A stretch of 64,000 bases of DNA, taken from the NCBI GenBank assembly GCA_030424865.1, contig JAUHVR010000003.1, positions 186,001 through 250,000 of the forward strand, read 5' to 3'. Positions 34,654 through 42,880 of this stretch are shown here, in pieces. A model generated the notes under the pieces. It searched no databases. It was not told where the DNA came from and saw only the letters and a list, made by a program, of their open reading frames with translations. Position 1 is the first letter of the stretch. The number at the start of each line of letters is the position of its first letter. The DNA comes from Alphaproteobacteria bacterium (GTDB lineage Bacteria > Pseudomonadota > Alphaproteobacteria > Rhodobacterales > Rhodobacteraceae). Position numbers and translations under genes: made by a program.

Positions 34654-35505
34654 TCAGTTTGGTTGCACCGGGTCCACCCGGTGATGTTTGCGATACTGGC
34701 TTGGCGTGTGACCATAGCTTGCGCGGAACAGCTTGTAGAAATGGCTCAGGTTCTCGATCCCACACTCCAGCGCCACATCGAGGATCGGCATATCGGTCGC
34801 GCCCAGATGCATCGCCGCATGTTCCATCCGGATCCGGTTCACATAGACCGTAGGTGAGACGCCGAGATGTTTCTTGGTCATCCGGCACACATGTTCGTGG
34901 CCGCGCCCGGCCGCCTCGACAAAGCCTGTTGCACCCTTCTTGAACACCTCGGGTGTGCGCGCGGCCTGACAGGCCGACACCAGCCAGCGTGGCGTATCAG
35001 GCGGCATCGCGATCGAATAGTCGATCACGCGGGTCATGAAGTAGAGCAGGAACTGCTCGATCCGCCCAAGGGTCCGCCGCGCCGTCTGAAGCTCGACCGA
35101 CGAATTGATCGCCCTCTCCAGCCGTGGACCGGACAGGTGATAGACGTCCGGGATCGGGCCGGTTTTCCAGAAAAACCGCTCGCCCAGTTCTTCGCCATAA
35201 CGCGCCGCCAGATGGGCGGCGGTCTCAGTGCGGAACATGACATTGATGATCCGGCAGCCTTCGTCCTTCGAGGCCTGGAACACATGCACATCCGTTGGCC
35301 GGATAAAGACCAGCGACCCGCGCGGCAGCACTTCGGTGCGCCCGTTGATCCGGTGCGAGGTCTCGCCCTGCTCGACCAGAAAGAGCTCAAAATAGTTGTG
35401 GCAATGCGCAAAAGGCGGGCGACGCACATCCAGATCCTTGCGCGCAAAATGAAAGTGCTCGCTTGGCGACAGATAGGATTCGATCCGAAAGAGGCGCGTT
35501 TTCAT
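34654..35505 (-). CDS. AraC-family regulator with N-terminal cupin (copy 2)
   Basis: This 283-residue protein is a paralogue of the next gene with the same layout: cupin sensor (FELFLVEQGETSHRINGRTEV) and C-terminal AraC domain (GHEHVCRMTKKHLGVSPTVYVNRIR, then LECGIENLSHFYKLFRASYG). The start at MKTRLFRIESYLSPSEHFHF is preferred; an in-frame ATG 23 codons upstream would run into the intergenic operator region. It is divergent from the PanB-like gene, and the gap contains an inverted CCAATTC/GAATTGG pair. Two adjacent cupin-AraC paralogues suggest either two related inducers or a heteromeric regulator. Confidence 0.86.
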   Translation of the reverse strand: MKTRLFRIESYLSPSEHFHFARKDLDVRRPPFAHCHNYFELFLVEQGETSHRINGRTEVLPRGSLVFIRPTDVHVFQASKDEGCRIINVMFRTETAAHLAARYGEELGERFFWKTGPIPDVYHLSGPRLERAINSSVELQTARRTLGRIEQFLLYFMTRVIDYSIAMPPDTPRWLVSACQAARTPEVFKKGATGFVEAAGRGHEHVCRMTKKHLGVSPTVYVNRIRMEHAAMHLGATDMPILDVALECGIENLSHFYKLFRASYGHTPSQYRKHHRVDPVQPN

Positions 35506-35530
35506 GGCAGCAAAATACACCAATACGGGG

Positions 35531-35570
35531 CCAATTCGGAACGGAAAAATCAAGACAGGACAAGAATTGG
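35531..35570. promoter_or_regulatory. Inverted CCAATTC / GAATTGG sites between araC and the PanB-like gene
   Basis: CCAATTC at 35531-35537 and GAATTGG at 35564-35570 are exact inverted copies with centres 33 bp apart, about three helical turns. They sit in the 139-base gap between divergent genes and are plausible AraC half-sites. The binding protein is assumed, not shown. Confidence 0.5.
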
Positions 35571-35644
35571 TCAAGTGCAGTCAGGCACAGGACAGCACCT
35601 TCGCGCTAGACTGAGCCATCGGAGCTGGCCAAGCGGAGGGGATC

Positions 35645-36439
35645 ATGGGCGCGCTGACGGTGAAAGAGCTGCTGGCCTGCAAGGGGCAGCGCAAGCTGAC
35701 ACAGGTGAACGTACATGTGGCGCAAGAGGCCGCCGCCTGCGAGGCCGCAGGCATCGATATGATCATCACGTGGGAACGCAGCCCCATCCCCGAATTTCGC
35801 GCCGCCGCGCCCGACACCTTTTTCACTGTCGGTCTGGTCTACGGCACCTATGTGAACCCCGATCAGGCCAAACGCGCCGCCTTTGACGCCATGGAAAAAG
35901 GCGCGGACGCGATCTATTGCCCGATGAGCCTGCCCGTGGTCGAGGCGCTTGCAAACGAGGCGATCCCGGTTCACGGCCACGTGGGCTTTGTGCCGTACAA
36001 AAAGACCTGGACCGGCGGGTTCAAGGCCGTGGGCAAAACCGCGAGCGAGGCGCTCGAGGTCTACAAGCGCGCCAAGGCCTATCAGGATGCGGGTGCCATC
36101 GCGATCGAGGTCGAACTGGTGCCTGTCCCCGTCGCGACCGAGATCACCCGCCGCCTGTCGATCCTGACCGTCGCCATGGGCGCGGGCAGCGGCTGTGACG
36201 CGCAGTACCTCTTTGCCAAGGACATCCTTGGCTACAACGACGGCCACATCCCGCGCCACGCCAAGACCTATCGCAACCACGGCGCGGAATACGCGCGCCT
36301 GCATCAGGACGCCATTGCCGCCTTTGGCGAGTTCAAGGCCGAAACCGAGGCCGAGACCTTTCCGACCTCAGCCAACACCCTTGGCATGAATGACGCCGAG
36401 GCCGAGGCCTTTTTGAACGGTCTGGAGCATTTGGGCTAG
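35645..36439 (+). CDS. PanB-like (ketopantoate hydroxymethyltransferase-family) enzyme
   Basis: This 264-residue protein resembles the PEP mutase/ketopantoate hydroxymethyltransferase superfamily. HVGFVPYKKTWTGGFKAVGK corresponds to PanB's HIGLTPQ region, IAIEVELVPVPVATEITRRLSI matches the segment with the catalytic glutamate, and VAMGAGSGCDAQYLFAKDILG matches PanB's glycine-rich GAGxxCDGQ motif. The N-terminal metal-binding region is divergent from true PanB (no clear MVTAYD motif), and panC is absent. It begins a plus-strand unit that ends against the TIM-barrel gene with a four-base tail-to-tail overlap. A catabolic aldolase or lyase role beside transport genes is more likely than pantothenate synthesis. 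Confidence 0.68.
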   Translation: MGALTVKELLACKGQRKLTQVNVHVAQEAAACEAAGIDMIITWERSPIPEFRAAAPDTFFTVGLVYGTYVNPDQAKRAAFDAMEKGADAIYCPMSLPVVEALANEAIPVHGHVGFVPYKKTWTGGFKAVGKTASEALEVYKRAKAYQDAGAIAIEVELVPVPVATEITRRLSILTVAMGAGSGCDAQYLFAKDILGYNDGHIPRHAKTYRNHGAEYARLHQDAIAAFGEFKAETEAETFPTSANTLGMNDAEAEAFLNGLEHLG

Positions 36440-37284
36440 ACGCCGAACCAGTCCACCAGTTGGTCCCGCATCCAGCGGTTCAGTTCCAGCAGATTCGCGT
36501 CCCTGTCCCCGCTGAAGGGGCGCGTGTTCATGTAAGGCGGCGGGCCGAATTCCGGGACAACGGTGAACGGCTCACCTCGCTCGGTCGCGGCGTCTCGTGA
36601 AAGCCCCCACCACCGCTTGTAGTGCGCGAGATGACCCGCCCAGACCGGATCCGCCGGATGGGGCACCTGCGCGCCTTTTTCGTGCCCGACGCGCGCGTGC
36701 ACATGGCCGCTGCGGCGCGACGCCTCGTCAAAGATTTCCATGACATCCAGCGGTTCGCGGTCGATGACCACATGCCAATGACTGAGGTCCGAGGTCAGTT
36801 GCATCGTCGGCAGCGCCTCCATCAGGTGGGCCGTCTTCCACGGGTCGTTCAGGATGCGCCCGCGATGGGTTTCGATGCAGGGCGTTACGCCCGTGTCTGC
36901 GGACCGATCCATGACTTCCTGCAGAAAGTGCTGCGCGGTCGTCAGGCCGAAACTGTCCGCCCCGCAATGAACGGCGGCTTTCCTGGCACCAAGGGCGACG
37001 GCCATGTCCAACTGCCTGCAAAACTCCTGCATGTGGCCCTCGACGTCACCCCAATGCTCGGGCCGGGTGGCGATCAGGGCGATGACGTCCAGGCCGCAGT
37101 CGGATAGCGCCCCGCGCACCTTTTCGATGGCACGGTCAGGCACCGCGTCCTCGAAGTCCAGGTTCGCAAGGGCGAATTCCACGCCCGCATATCCCTGACC
37201 CACCGTGGCCCGGATAAAAGCGCTTAGCGTGGCCCACTCGGCGCCCGGTCCCACAAGGCCCCAGGATGTTCGGTAAATCTGCAT
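36436..37284 (-). CDS. Sugar phosphate isomerase/epimerase-family TIM-barrel protein
   Basis: This 282-residue protein belongs to the AP endonuclease 2/xylose isomerase-like TIM-barrel family. Metal-site candidates are VTPCIETHRGRI (Glu, His), LTSDLSHWHVV (Asp, His), SGHVHARVGHEKGAQVPHP (His) and TVVPEFGPPPY (Glu). The start at MQIYRTSWGLVG is supported by an AAGGAG ribosome site five bases upstream. It is divergent from the PhyH-MBL-transporter operon and convergent with the PanB-like gene, so it likely belongs to the same catabolic set controlled by the AraC pair. Confidence 0.8.
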   Translation of the reverse strand: MQIYRTSWGLVGPGAEWATLSAFIRATVGQGYAGVEFALANLDFEDAVPDRAIEKVRGALSDCGLDVIALIATRPEHWGDVEGHMQEFCRQLDMAVALGARKAAVHCGADSFGLTTAQHFLQEVMDRSADTGVTPCIETHRGRILNDPWKTAHLMEALPTMQLTSDLSHWHVVIDREPLDVMEIFDEASRRSGHVHARVGHEKGAQVPHPADPVWAGHLAHYKRWWGLSRDAATERGEPFTVVPEFGPPPYMNTRPFSGDRDANLLELNRWMRDQLVDWFGV

Positions 37285-37444
37285 GACAGCTCCTTTGACG
37301 ACCTGCGACATCCGTGCCGATTTGATCAGAAACCCACAAGGAAGTCCCCCTGATCGCCACGAAAGTCAAAATAGCAAAAGATTTTGTCAAGCGCCGCCAT
37401 CACCCCTGCAGGTTTTCGAACCTAGCCTTTGCGCAGGGAGGACA

Positions 37445-38284
37445 ATGACCATGCTGACGGAATCGCTTGATCTGTCATTCAAGCCCGGTGTGCCGCAGGC
37501 CGCGCGCACCCTGACGCCCGCGCAGGTAGAGCACTACAACCGCGAGGGCTTTGTTCAGCCGTTCGACATCTTCGACGCGCAGGAAATTGCGGACCTGAGG
37601 GCCTATGTGAATGGCCTGATGACAGCGATGGGCGAGCAAGGCGCCTATGGCATCAACTGCTATCAGGCCCGCCTGTCGGGTCTGTGGGACATCGCCACGG
37701 ACAGCCGCATTCTGGACTGCGTCCAGGACGTGATCGGCCCCGACATCATATGCTGGGCCTCGGCCATCCTGTCGAAAAAACCGCATGATCCCAAACAGGT
37801 GCCCTGGCACCAGGACGCAAGCTTCTGGTCGCTCAGCCCGGCGCGCACGGTGACGGTCTGGCTGGCGATCGACGATGCAGATGAAGAGAACTCGGCCATG
37901 CGCTTCCTGCCCCGCTCGCACGACCAGGGCAAGATCGAGGAAACCGAGATGGACGGCGCGGACTCGGTCTTTCACAAGGGCATCGTGCCCACGCCCGAAA
38001 TGGGCGATCCCTTTACCAACGTGTTGAAGGCAGGCCAGATCTCGATGCATGCGGATATGCTGGTGCACGGCAGCCTGGCCAACCAATCCGACCGCCGCCG
38101 CTGCGGGTTGACGCTGCGCTATTGCCCGCCCGATGTTCGGATCGTCGATCCGCAATGGGCCGGCGGGGTCGAGGCCATCCTGTGCCGCGGCACGGATCAA
38201 AACGGCACATGGGAGCATCACCCGAGGCCGGACAACAACGATATCACCAAGACAACCAGCCCCCACGTCGTAGGCAACAATTGA
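37445..38284 (+). CDS. Phytanoyl-CoA dioxygenase (PhyH)-family Fe(II)/2-oxoglutarate oxygenase
   Basis: This 279-residue protein is a PhyH-family non-haem iron oxygenase. The 2-His-1-Asp iron triad is visible as His and Asp in VPWHQDASFW and the distal His in ADMLVHGSLANQS, followed by a 2-oxoglutarate-binding arginine in SDRRRCGLTLRY. Members hydroxylate aliphatic substrates, including quaternary amines, phosphonates and O- or N-methyl groups. The ATG at 37445 follows GGGAGG closely; a second ATG at 37451 has better spacing. It heads a plus-strand unit with the MBL protein and the family-5 ABC importer. Confidence 0.84.
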   Translation: MTMLTESLDLSFKPGVPQAARTLTPAQVEHYNREGFVQPFDIFDAQEIADLRAYVNGLMTAMGEQGAYGINCYQARLSGLWDIATDSRILDCVQDVIGPDIICWASAILSKKPHDPKQVPWHQDASFWSLSPARTVTVWLAIDDADEENSAMRFLPRSHDQGKIEETEMDGADSVFHKGIVPTPEMGDPFTNVLKAGQISMHADMLVHGSLANQSDRRRCGLTLRYCPPDVRIVDPQWAGGVEAILCRGTDQNGTWEHHPRPDNNDITKTTSPHVVGNN

Positions 38285-38291
38285 GATCGAC

Positions 38292-38981
38292 ATGAAACTC
38301 AAGTGGTACGGGCAAGCAGCCTTTATGATCACCCGCGCGGACGGGTTCCGCATCGTGACCGATCCTTACACGCCGCACGAGCTGGGCTATGCCCCGATGC
38401 TGGACGAGGCCGACCTGGTGCTGACCTCGTCCGACGACGACAGTGCGCATTGCCGGTCCGACCTGATCCTGGGCAATCCGGCCACGTTGAACACGCTAGA
38501 GGCCGTCAAGGCCGGTGGCCGTATGGACATCGCGGGCGTCGAGGTTCTGGCCGTCGAGGCGATGGAGATCGAGGATCACCCGCTGCACGAACCCGGCGCA
38601 AACGCCATGTACAGGTTCGAGGTCGACGGCCTGCAGATCGGCCACATGGGCGACATCGGCAACGATCTGAACCAGAAACAGACCGCCTTTTTCGAAGGTG
38701 TCGACGTGTTGCTGACGCTCGCCGGCGGTCAGTTCACCACGCATCTTGACGAGGTCAAGCGCCTGATCGACGTGACCAAACCCAAGATCGTCGTTCCGAT
38801 GCACTTTCGCACGCTCTGCTACAAGCCGCGGAACCTCTATTGGATCGAAACCTTTCTTTCATACTTCGATGAAGCAAATGACGTGGATTTCGCCTTTGAC
38901 TGCGAGGCCGAAATCGACCCGTCGAACCTGCCCGACCAAACACGTGTGCTGGTGATGGACTACGCCCGTTCCGGGCAGTGA
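38292..38981 (+). CDS. Metallo-beta-lactamase-fold (UlaG-like) protein with altered HxHxDH motif
   Basis: This 229-residue protein has the MBL-fold start MKLKWYGQAAFMITRADGFRIVTDP typical of UlaG/lactonase-like members. The usual metal motif HxHxDH is replaced by LVLTSSDDDSAH, so the first zinc site is apparently lost or changed, while GHMGDIGN and PMHFRTLCYKP retain histidines. This points to a mononuclear site, a different metal, or a non-catalytic role. It lies seven bases after the PhyH gene and 115 bases ahead of the SBP gene. A lactonase role on a sugar lactone would fit the context but is doubtful given the motif. Confidence 0.7.
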   Translation: MKLKWYGQAAFMITRADGFRIVTDPYTPHELGYAPMLDEADLVLTSSDDDSAHCRSDLILGNPATLNTLEAVKAGGRMDIAGVEVLAVEAMEIEDHPLHEPGANAMYRFEVDGLQIGHMGDIGNDLNQKQTAFFEGVDVLLTLAGGQFTTHLDEVKRLIDVTKPKIVVPMHFRTLCYKPRNLYWIETFLSYFDEANDVDFAFDCEAEIDPSNLPDQTRVLVMDYARSGQ

Positions 38982-39096
38982 TGAATGATGCCCGCTCAGG
39001 GCAATGAGCTTCGCCCGAAGGGGTGAAAACATCGGGCGGGAGGAGCCCGTAGGAGGACGACCGCCCAAAGGTGGTCAGTGACAGGGAGAAACGCGT

Positions 39097-40827
39097 ATGC
39101 GAACGACCAAGACACTTCTGGCGGTCTCAGCCGCCGCATTGATGGCCTTTACGCCTGCCTGGGGGCAGAGCGTGGCGCGGGAAGACACGGTGATCTTTGA
39201 CCTCGACCGGACCATCAAGGACCCCGAGAACTTCAACTGGTTCACACCGGGCACCAAGCGGCTGCACGGCGCGCATCAGGCGATGTGGGAGCCGCTTTTC
39301 ATCCTGAACTACGAAACCGGCGAGATGGAACCCTGGCTGGGCACCGCATTCGAACCCAACGCCAGCCACGACGAATGGACCCTGTCGATCCGCGACGGTG
39401 TGAAATGGTCCGATGGCGAGGTCTTTGACGCCGACGACGTGGTCTTTACCGTCAACATGGCGCTCGGCAACGAGGATCTGTCCTCGCGCGAGGCGGCAAC
39501 GGTGCGTGCTCAGGTCGCCAGCGTTGAAAAGATCGACGATCTGACCGTCAAGTTCATGCTCAAGTCCTCGAACCCGCGTTTTGCCGTCGAAAACTTCGGC
39601 GTGCGGATCTTTGGCTCGATGCTGATCATGCCGGAACACATCTGGAACGGGCAGGACGCGGCCACCTTTGCCTTCTATCCGCCGATCGGCACCGGCCCTT
39701 ACAAGTATGCCTCGGGCGCGACGAACCGGATGATCTGGGATCGTGACGACAACTATTGGGGCGCTGCAACCGGGTTCACCGATCTGCCTGAACCTCTGCG
39801 TCTGATCTGGCTGGAATCGGGTGGCGAGGAAAGCCGCGCGCAGCTGATGGCGGCCAACCAGATGGACGCCGCGCAGACAGTGACGCTGGGCACGTTCGAG
39901 GCGATGCAGTTCCAGAACCCGAACATCATCGCGTGGAAGTCGGGCATGCCCTTTGCATGGTCGGACCCCTGTGCGCGTCAGATCGAGTTCAACACCACCG
40001 TGGCCCCATGGGACGACGCAAACATGCGTCAGGCCGTGAACCACATCATCGACCGCAGCCAGATCGTGAACGTCGCCTACGAAGGCACGACCGAAGCCTC
40101 GCGCTCGATCTTCGTGCAGTATGGCGGGATGGAAAAGTTCATCTCGGCCGTTGAGGACGCAGGCTACGGTTTCTCGGCCTCGGCGGACGTTGCCGCCGGT
40201 CAGGCGCTGATCGAGGCCGCGGGCTATGCCAAGGGCGCGGACGGGATCTATGAAAAGGACGGCCAGGACCTGGTTGCCAACGTGACCGTCAACACCGCCT
40301 CGACCGAGCTGACGCGCGCTGTGGATGTGATCCTTGAACAGCTGAACCGCGCAGGGATTGCCGCGAAGCCCGTCCCGGTGGAAAACGGCGTCTTCTGGGG
40401 CACCGCGCTGCCGTTGGGCGAGTATGAGCTGGCTTATACCTGGCTGAGCTGTGGCTCGATCAATGAACCCTGGGCCTCGATGGGCCGCTACACGGCCAAG
40501 GACGTGGCGCCGATTGGCGAACGGGCCCCGGGCTTCAACAACACCGGGCGCTGGAACACCGCAGCGACGGCGGCCTATTCCGAGATCGTCGATCAGATGG
40601 GCGGCATGTCGGTGGGTGACCCGGCCATCGAGGGCATGGTTGTCGATGCCTACAAGTACTACCGCGAGGAAGTGCCCTTCCTGCCGATGGTTCAGGCCTC
40701 GAAGCTTCTGCCCTTCAACACCACGTACTGGAGCGGCTGGCCCACGCAGGAAAACAACTACAACCATCCTGCACATTGGTGGGGCCACACACATCAGATC
40801 ATCCACAATCTGACCAAATCCAACTAA
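39097..40827 (+). CDS. Family-5 (DppA/OppA-type) ABC substrate-binding protein
   Basis: This 576-residue periplasmic protein has a signal peptide (MRTTKTLLAVSAAALMAFTPAWG) and family-5 hallmarks: AMWEPLFILNYETGEMEPWLG, WTLSIRDGVKWSDGEVFDADDVVFT and GTGPYKYASG. Family-5 proteins bind peptides, nickel, or oligosaccharides. The operon ends in an alpha-mannosidase, which argues for an oligosaccharide. The gap before it (38982-39096) contains a short stem (CGCCCGA/TCGGGCG). A perfect GC-rich hairpin follows the stop, ahead of the permease genes. Confidence 0.9.
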   Translation: MRTTKTLLAVSAAALMAFTPAWGQSVAREDTVIFDLDRTIKDPENFNWFTPGTKRLHGAHQAMWEPLFILNYETGEMEPWLGTAFEPNASHDEWTLSIRDGVKWSDGEVFDADDVVFTVNMALGNEDLSSREAATVRAQVASVEKIDDLTVKFMLKSSNPRFAVENFGVRIFGSMLIMPEHIWNGQDAATFAFYPPIGTGPYKYASGATNRMIWDRDDNYWGAATGFTDLPEPLRLIWLESGGEESRAQLMAANQMDAAQTVTLGTFEAMQFQNPNIIAWKSGMPFAWSDPCARQIEFNTTVAPWDDANMRQAVNHIIDRSQIVNVAYEGTTEASRSIFVQYGGMEKFISAVEDAGYGFSASADVAAGQALIEAAGYAKGADGIYEKDGQDLVANVTVNTASTELTRAVDVILEQLNRAGIAAKPVPVENGVFWGTALPLGEYELAYTWLSCGSINEPWASMGRYTAKDVAPIGERAPGFNNTGRWNTAATAAYSEIVDQMGGMSVGDPAIEGMVVDAYKYYREEVPFLPMVQASKLLPFNTTYWSGWPTQENNYNHPAHWWGHTHQIIHNLTKSN

Positions 40828-40873
40828 GCTCCCTGTCGGCGCGGCGGTCCTCTTCTCGCCGCACCGTCAAATT

Positions 40874-40896
40874 CCGGGCCCCCTCTCGGGGCCCGG
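40874..40896 (+). promoter_or_regulatory. GC-rich stem-loop after the family-5 SBP gene
   Basis: CCGGGCCCC at 40874-40882 pairs perfectly with GGGGCCCGG at 40888-40896 around CTCTC. There is no T-run, and the permease genes follow on the same strand after 48 bases, so it probably dampens read-through or protects the SBP mRNA. Confidence 0.7.
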
Positions 40897-40944
40897 GCGT
40901 CGCCCGGGGCGACTGACATTGCCTGCCATCTGAAAGGAGCGGAC

Positions 40945-41952
40945 ATGGGACGCATTCCTATGGATTATCTGCTGAACCGGCTGGTCACGCTGTTCCTGAC
41001 CGTCTGGATCGCAGCGACCCTGATCTGGATCATTCCCCGTCTGTCACCGGTCGACCCGGCCGAGATCATGCTGGGCCGCATGGCCGCTGGCGCTGGCACC
41101 GTGGCCAACGCCGACGAGATCCTGGCGACACTGCGCGCGCGCTTTGGCCTGGATGACCCGCTGCTGGTTCAATACGTCAAGTACATCCGGAACGTTGTCG
41201 TCTTTGACTTCGGCCTGTCCACCGCCTCTTTCCCGACCGAGGTCTCGGCCCTGATCGCCCGCGCCCTGCCCTGGACGCTGGGTCTGATGCTGATCTCGAT
41301 CACCATCACCTTTTTCATCGGCAACCTGCTGGGCGCGCTTATGGTCTGGGAACGCTCACCCAAGCTGGTGCGCGTCGCCATCCCCGCCGCGATGGTCTTT
41401 ACCTCAATCCCGCCGATCCTGTCGGCGCTCTTGCTGATGTGGGTCTTTTCGGCCCAGCTGCGATGGTTCCCGCTGACCGGTGCCTATGGGCTCTTTGTCG
41501 AACCCGGCTGGACCTGGGCCTTTGCACAATCGGTGATCTATCACGGCTTCCTTCCGGCGCTGTCGATCGTTGTTGTGACCTTTGGCTTCTGGGCCCTGGG
41601 GATGCGCGGGTTGATGATCACCGTACAGGGCGAGGATTACACGACACTGGCCAAGGCCAAGGGTCTGCGCCCGCGTTACATCTTGTACAAGTACATGATC
41701 CGAAACGCGATCCTGCCGCAGATCACGGCCTTTGCGCTGAAGATCGGGCTGCTCATTGCCGGTCAGGTTCTTGTCGAACGCATCTTTGCCTACAACGGCA
41801 TGGGCAAGCTCTTGTACGACGCCATCCTCGATCAGGATTTCCCGGTCATCCAAGGGGTCAGCTACGTGATCATCCTGATGACCGCGCTTTCGGTCTTTAT
41901 CGTCGACCTGATCTATCCGCTGATCGATCCACGCATCCGGCACGGGGACTGA
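40945..41952 (+). CDS. ABC transporter permease, DppB-type
   Basis: This 335-residue protein is the DppB-like membrane subunit. It starts with the typical MDYLLNRLVTLFLTVWIAATLIW helix, has a long periplasmic loop (RLSPVDPAEIMLGRMAAGAG) and the coupling segment AKAKGLRPRYILYKYMIRNAILP. Six membrane spans are expected. The ATG at 40945 has AGGAG at six bases; an ATG five codons later is possible. It is followed after three bases by the DppC-type gene. Confidence 0.92.
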   Translation: MGRIPMDYLLNRLVTLFLTVWIAATLIWIIPRLSPVDPAEIMLGRMAAGAGTVANADEILATLRARFGLDDPLLVQYVKYIRNVVVFDFGLSTASFPTEVSALIARALPWTLGLMLISITITFFIGNLLGALMVWERSPKLVRVAIPAAMVFTSIPPILSALLLMWVFSAQLRWFPLTGAYGLFVEPGWTWAFAQSVIYHGFLPALSIVVVTFGFWALGMRGLMITVQGEDYTTLAKAKGLRPRYILYKYMIRNAILPQITAFALKIGLLIAGQVLVERIFAYNGMGKLLYDAILDQDFPVIQGVSYVIILMTALSVFIVDLIYPLIDPRIRHGD

Positions 41953-41955
41953 GCC

Positions 41956-42870
41956 ATGGCTGACACAACTGAACTCTCCCGCGCCCAGATCCGCCGCATG
42001 AAGCGGTTCGACAACCCCTGGCGCAATCCGAAACTGATCTGGGGCGCAGGCCTGATCCTGGGCATCGTGTTCATGGGCATCCTCGGACGGCTGCTTTGGG
42101 ACATGGAGCTGGTGTTCACCGGCTCGGCCCCGCTGAAGCTGCCGCCCGTGGGCTTTGAGAACCTGCGCGGTCAGGCGGGTGTCGCCGCTCACCCCATCGG
42201 CACCGATGGCGCCGGTCGGGACCTGCTGTCGCTGATCATCATCGGCGCACCGAACTCGCTGCTGGTGGGGCTGCTGGCCTCGTGCATCGGGATGAGCATC
42301 GGGATCTTCCTGGGCTTCTCGGCCGGCTTCCTGAAAGGCCGGGTCGATGACACCATCCGCATACTGGCGGACGTGATGATCACCATCCCGCCACTCTTGA
42401 TCCTTGTCGTGTTCCAGGCCTCGTTCGGGGACGTCAGCCTGACCATGATGGCCGTGCTGATCGCCTGTTTCATGTGGCAGTCGCCGACCCGCCTGATCCG
42501 GGCGCAGGTGCTGTCGATGCGCGAAAGCGGCTACGTGCAGATGGCGCGCCTGTCGGGTGCCTCGACCATGCACATCATGTTCCGCGAGATGATGCCGAAC
42601 CTTGTGCCCTATCTCTTCGGGTCCTTCATCGCCAATGTCACAACCTCCATTGTGACCGCCGTCGGCCTTGAAGTGCTGGGCCTTGGACCGCAGCGTATCC
42701 CGACACTGGGCCGCACGATCTACGAGGCGATCAACTCGGGCGCGCTGATCCAGAACCTGTGGTGGTGGTGGGGCATCCCCACGATCCTGCTGGCGGTGAT
42801 GTTTGTCGGGCTGCTGCTGATCAACCTGGGCCTGGACGAAGTCTCCAACCCGCGTCTGCGCAAGCTTTGA
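41956..42870 (+). CDS. ABC transporter permease, DppC-type
   Basis: This 304-residue protein is the DppC-like partner permease. The first helix is LIWGAGLILGIVFMGILGRLLW, a long periplasmic segment carries the family motif HPIGTDGAGRDLLSLIIIGA, and the coupling loop is YVQMARLSGASTMHIMFREMMPN. It lies between the DppB-type and fused ATPase genes with short gaps of 3 and 10 bases. The C-terminal WWWWGIPTILLAVMFVGLLLINLG forms the last helix. Confidence 0.92.
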   Translation: MADTTELSRAQIRRMKRFDNPWRNPKLIWGAGLILGIVFMGILGRLLWDMELVFTGSAPLKLPPVGFENLRGQAGVAAHPIGTDGAGRDLLSLIIIGAPNSLLVGLLASCIGMSIGIFLGFSAGFLKGRVDDTIRILADVMITIPPLLILVVFQASFGDVSLTMMAVLIACFMWQSPTRLIRAQVLSMRESGYVQMARLSGASTMHIMFREMMPNLVPYLFGSFIANVTTSIVTAVGLEVLGLGPQRIPTLGRTIYEAINSGALIQNLWWWWGIPTILLAVMFVGLLLINLGLDEVSNPRLRKL

Positions 42871-42880
42871 GGGGAAGACG

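Noticed and set aside
35645-36439. True panB for pantothenate synthesis
   Set aside because: The N-terminal metal motif of PanB is not recognisable, panC is absent and the context is catabolic, so the biosynthetic gene name is not given.
37415-37430. Small AGGTT-TTCG-AACCT hairpin upstream of the PhyH gene
   Set aside because: Five base pairs with a UUCG-type loop and no further support; not enough to claim a regulatory element.
39012-39038. Stem CGCCCGA/TCGGGCG ahead of the family-5 SBP gene
   Set aside because: Only seven pairs with a 13-base loop and no partner structure or T-run; kept as a remark in the SBP entry rather than a separate element.
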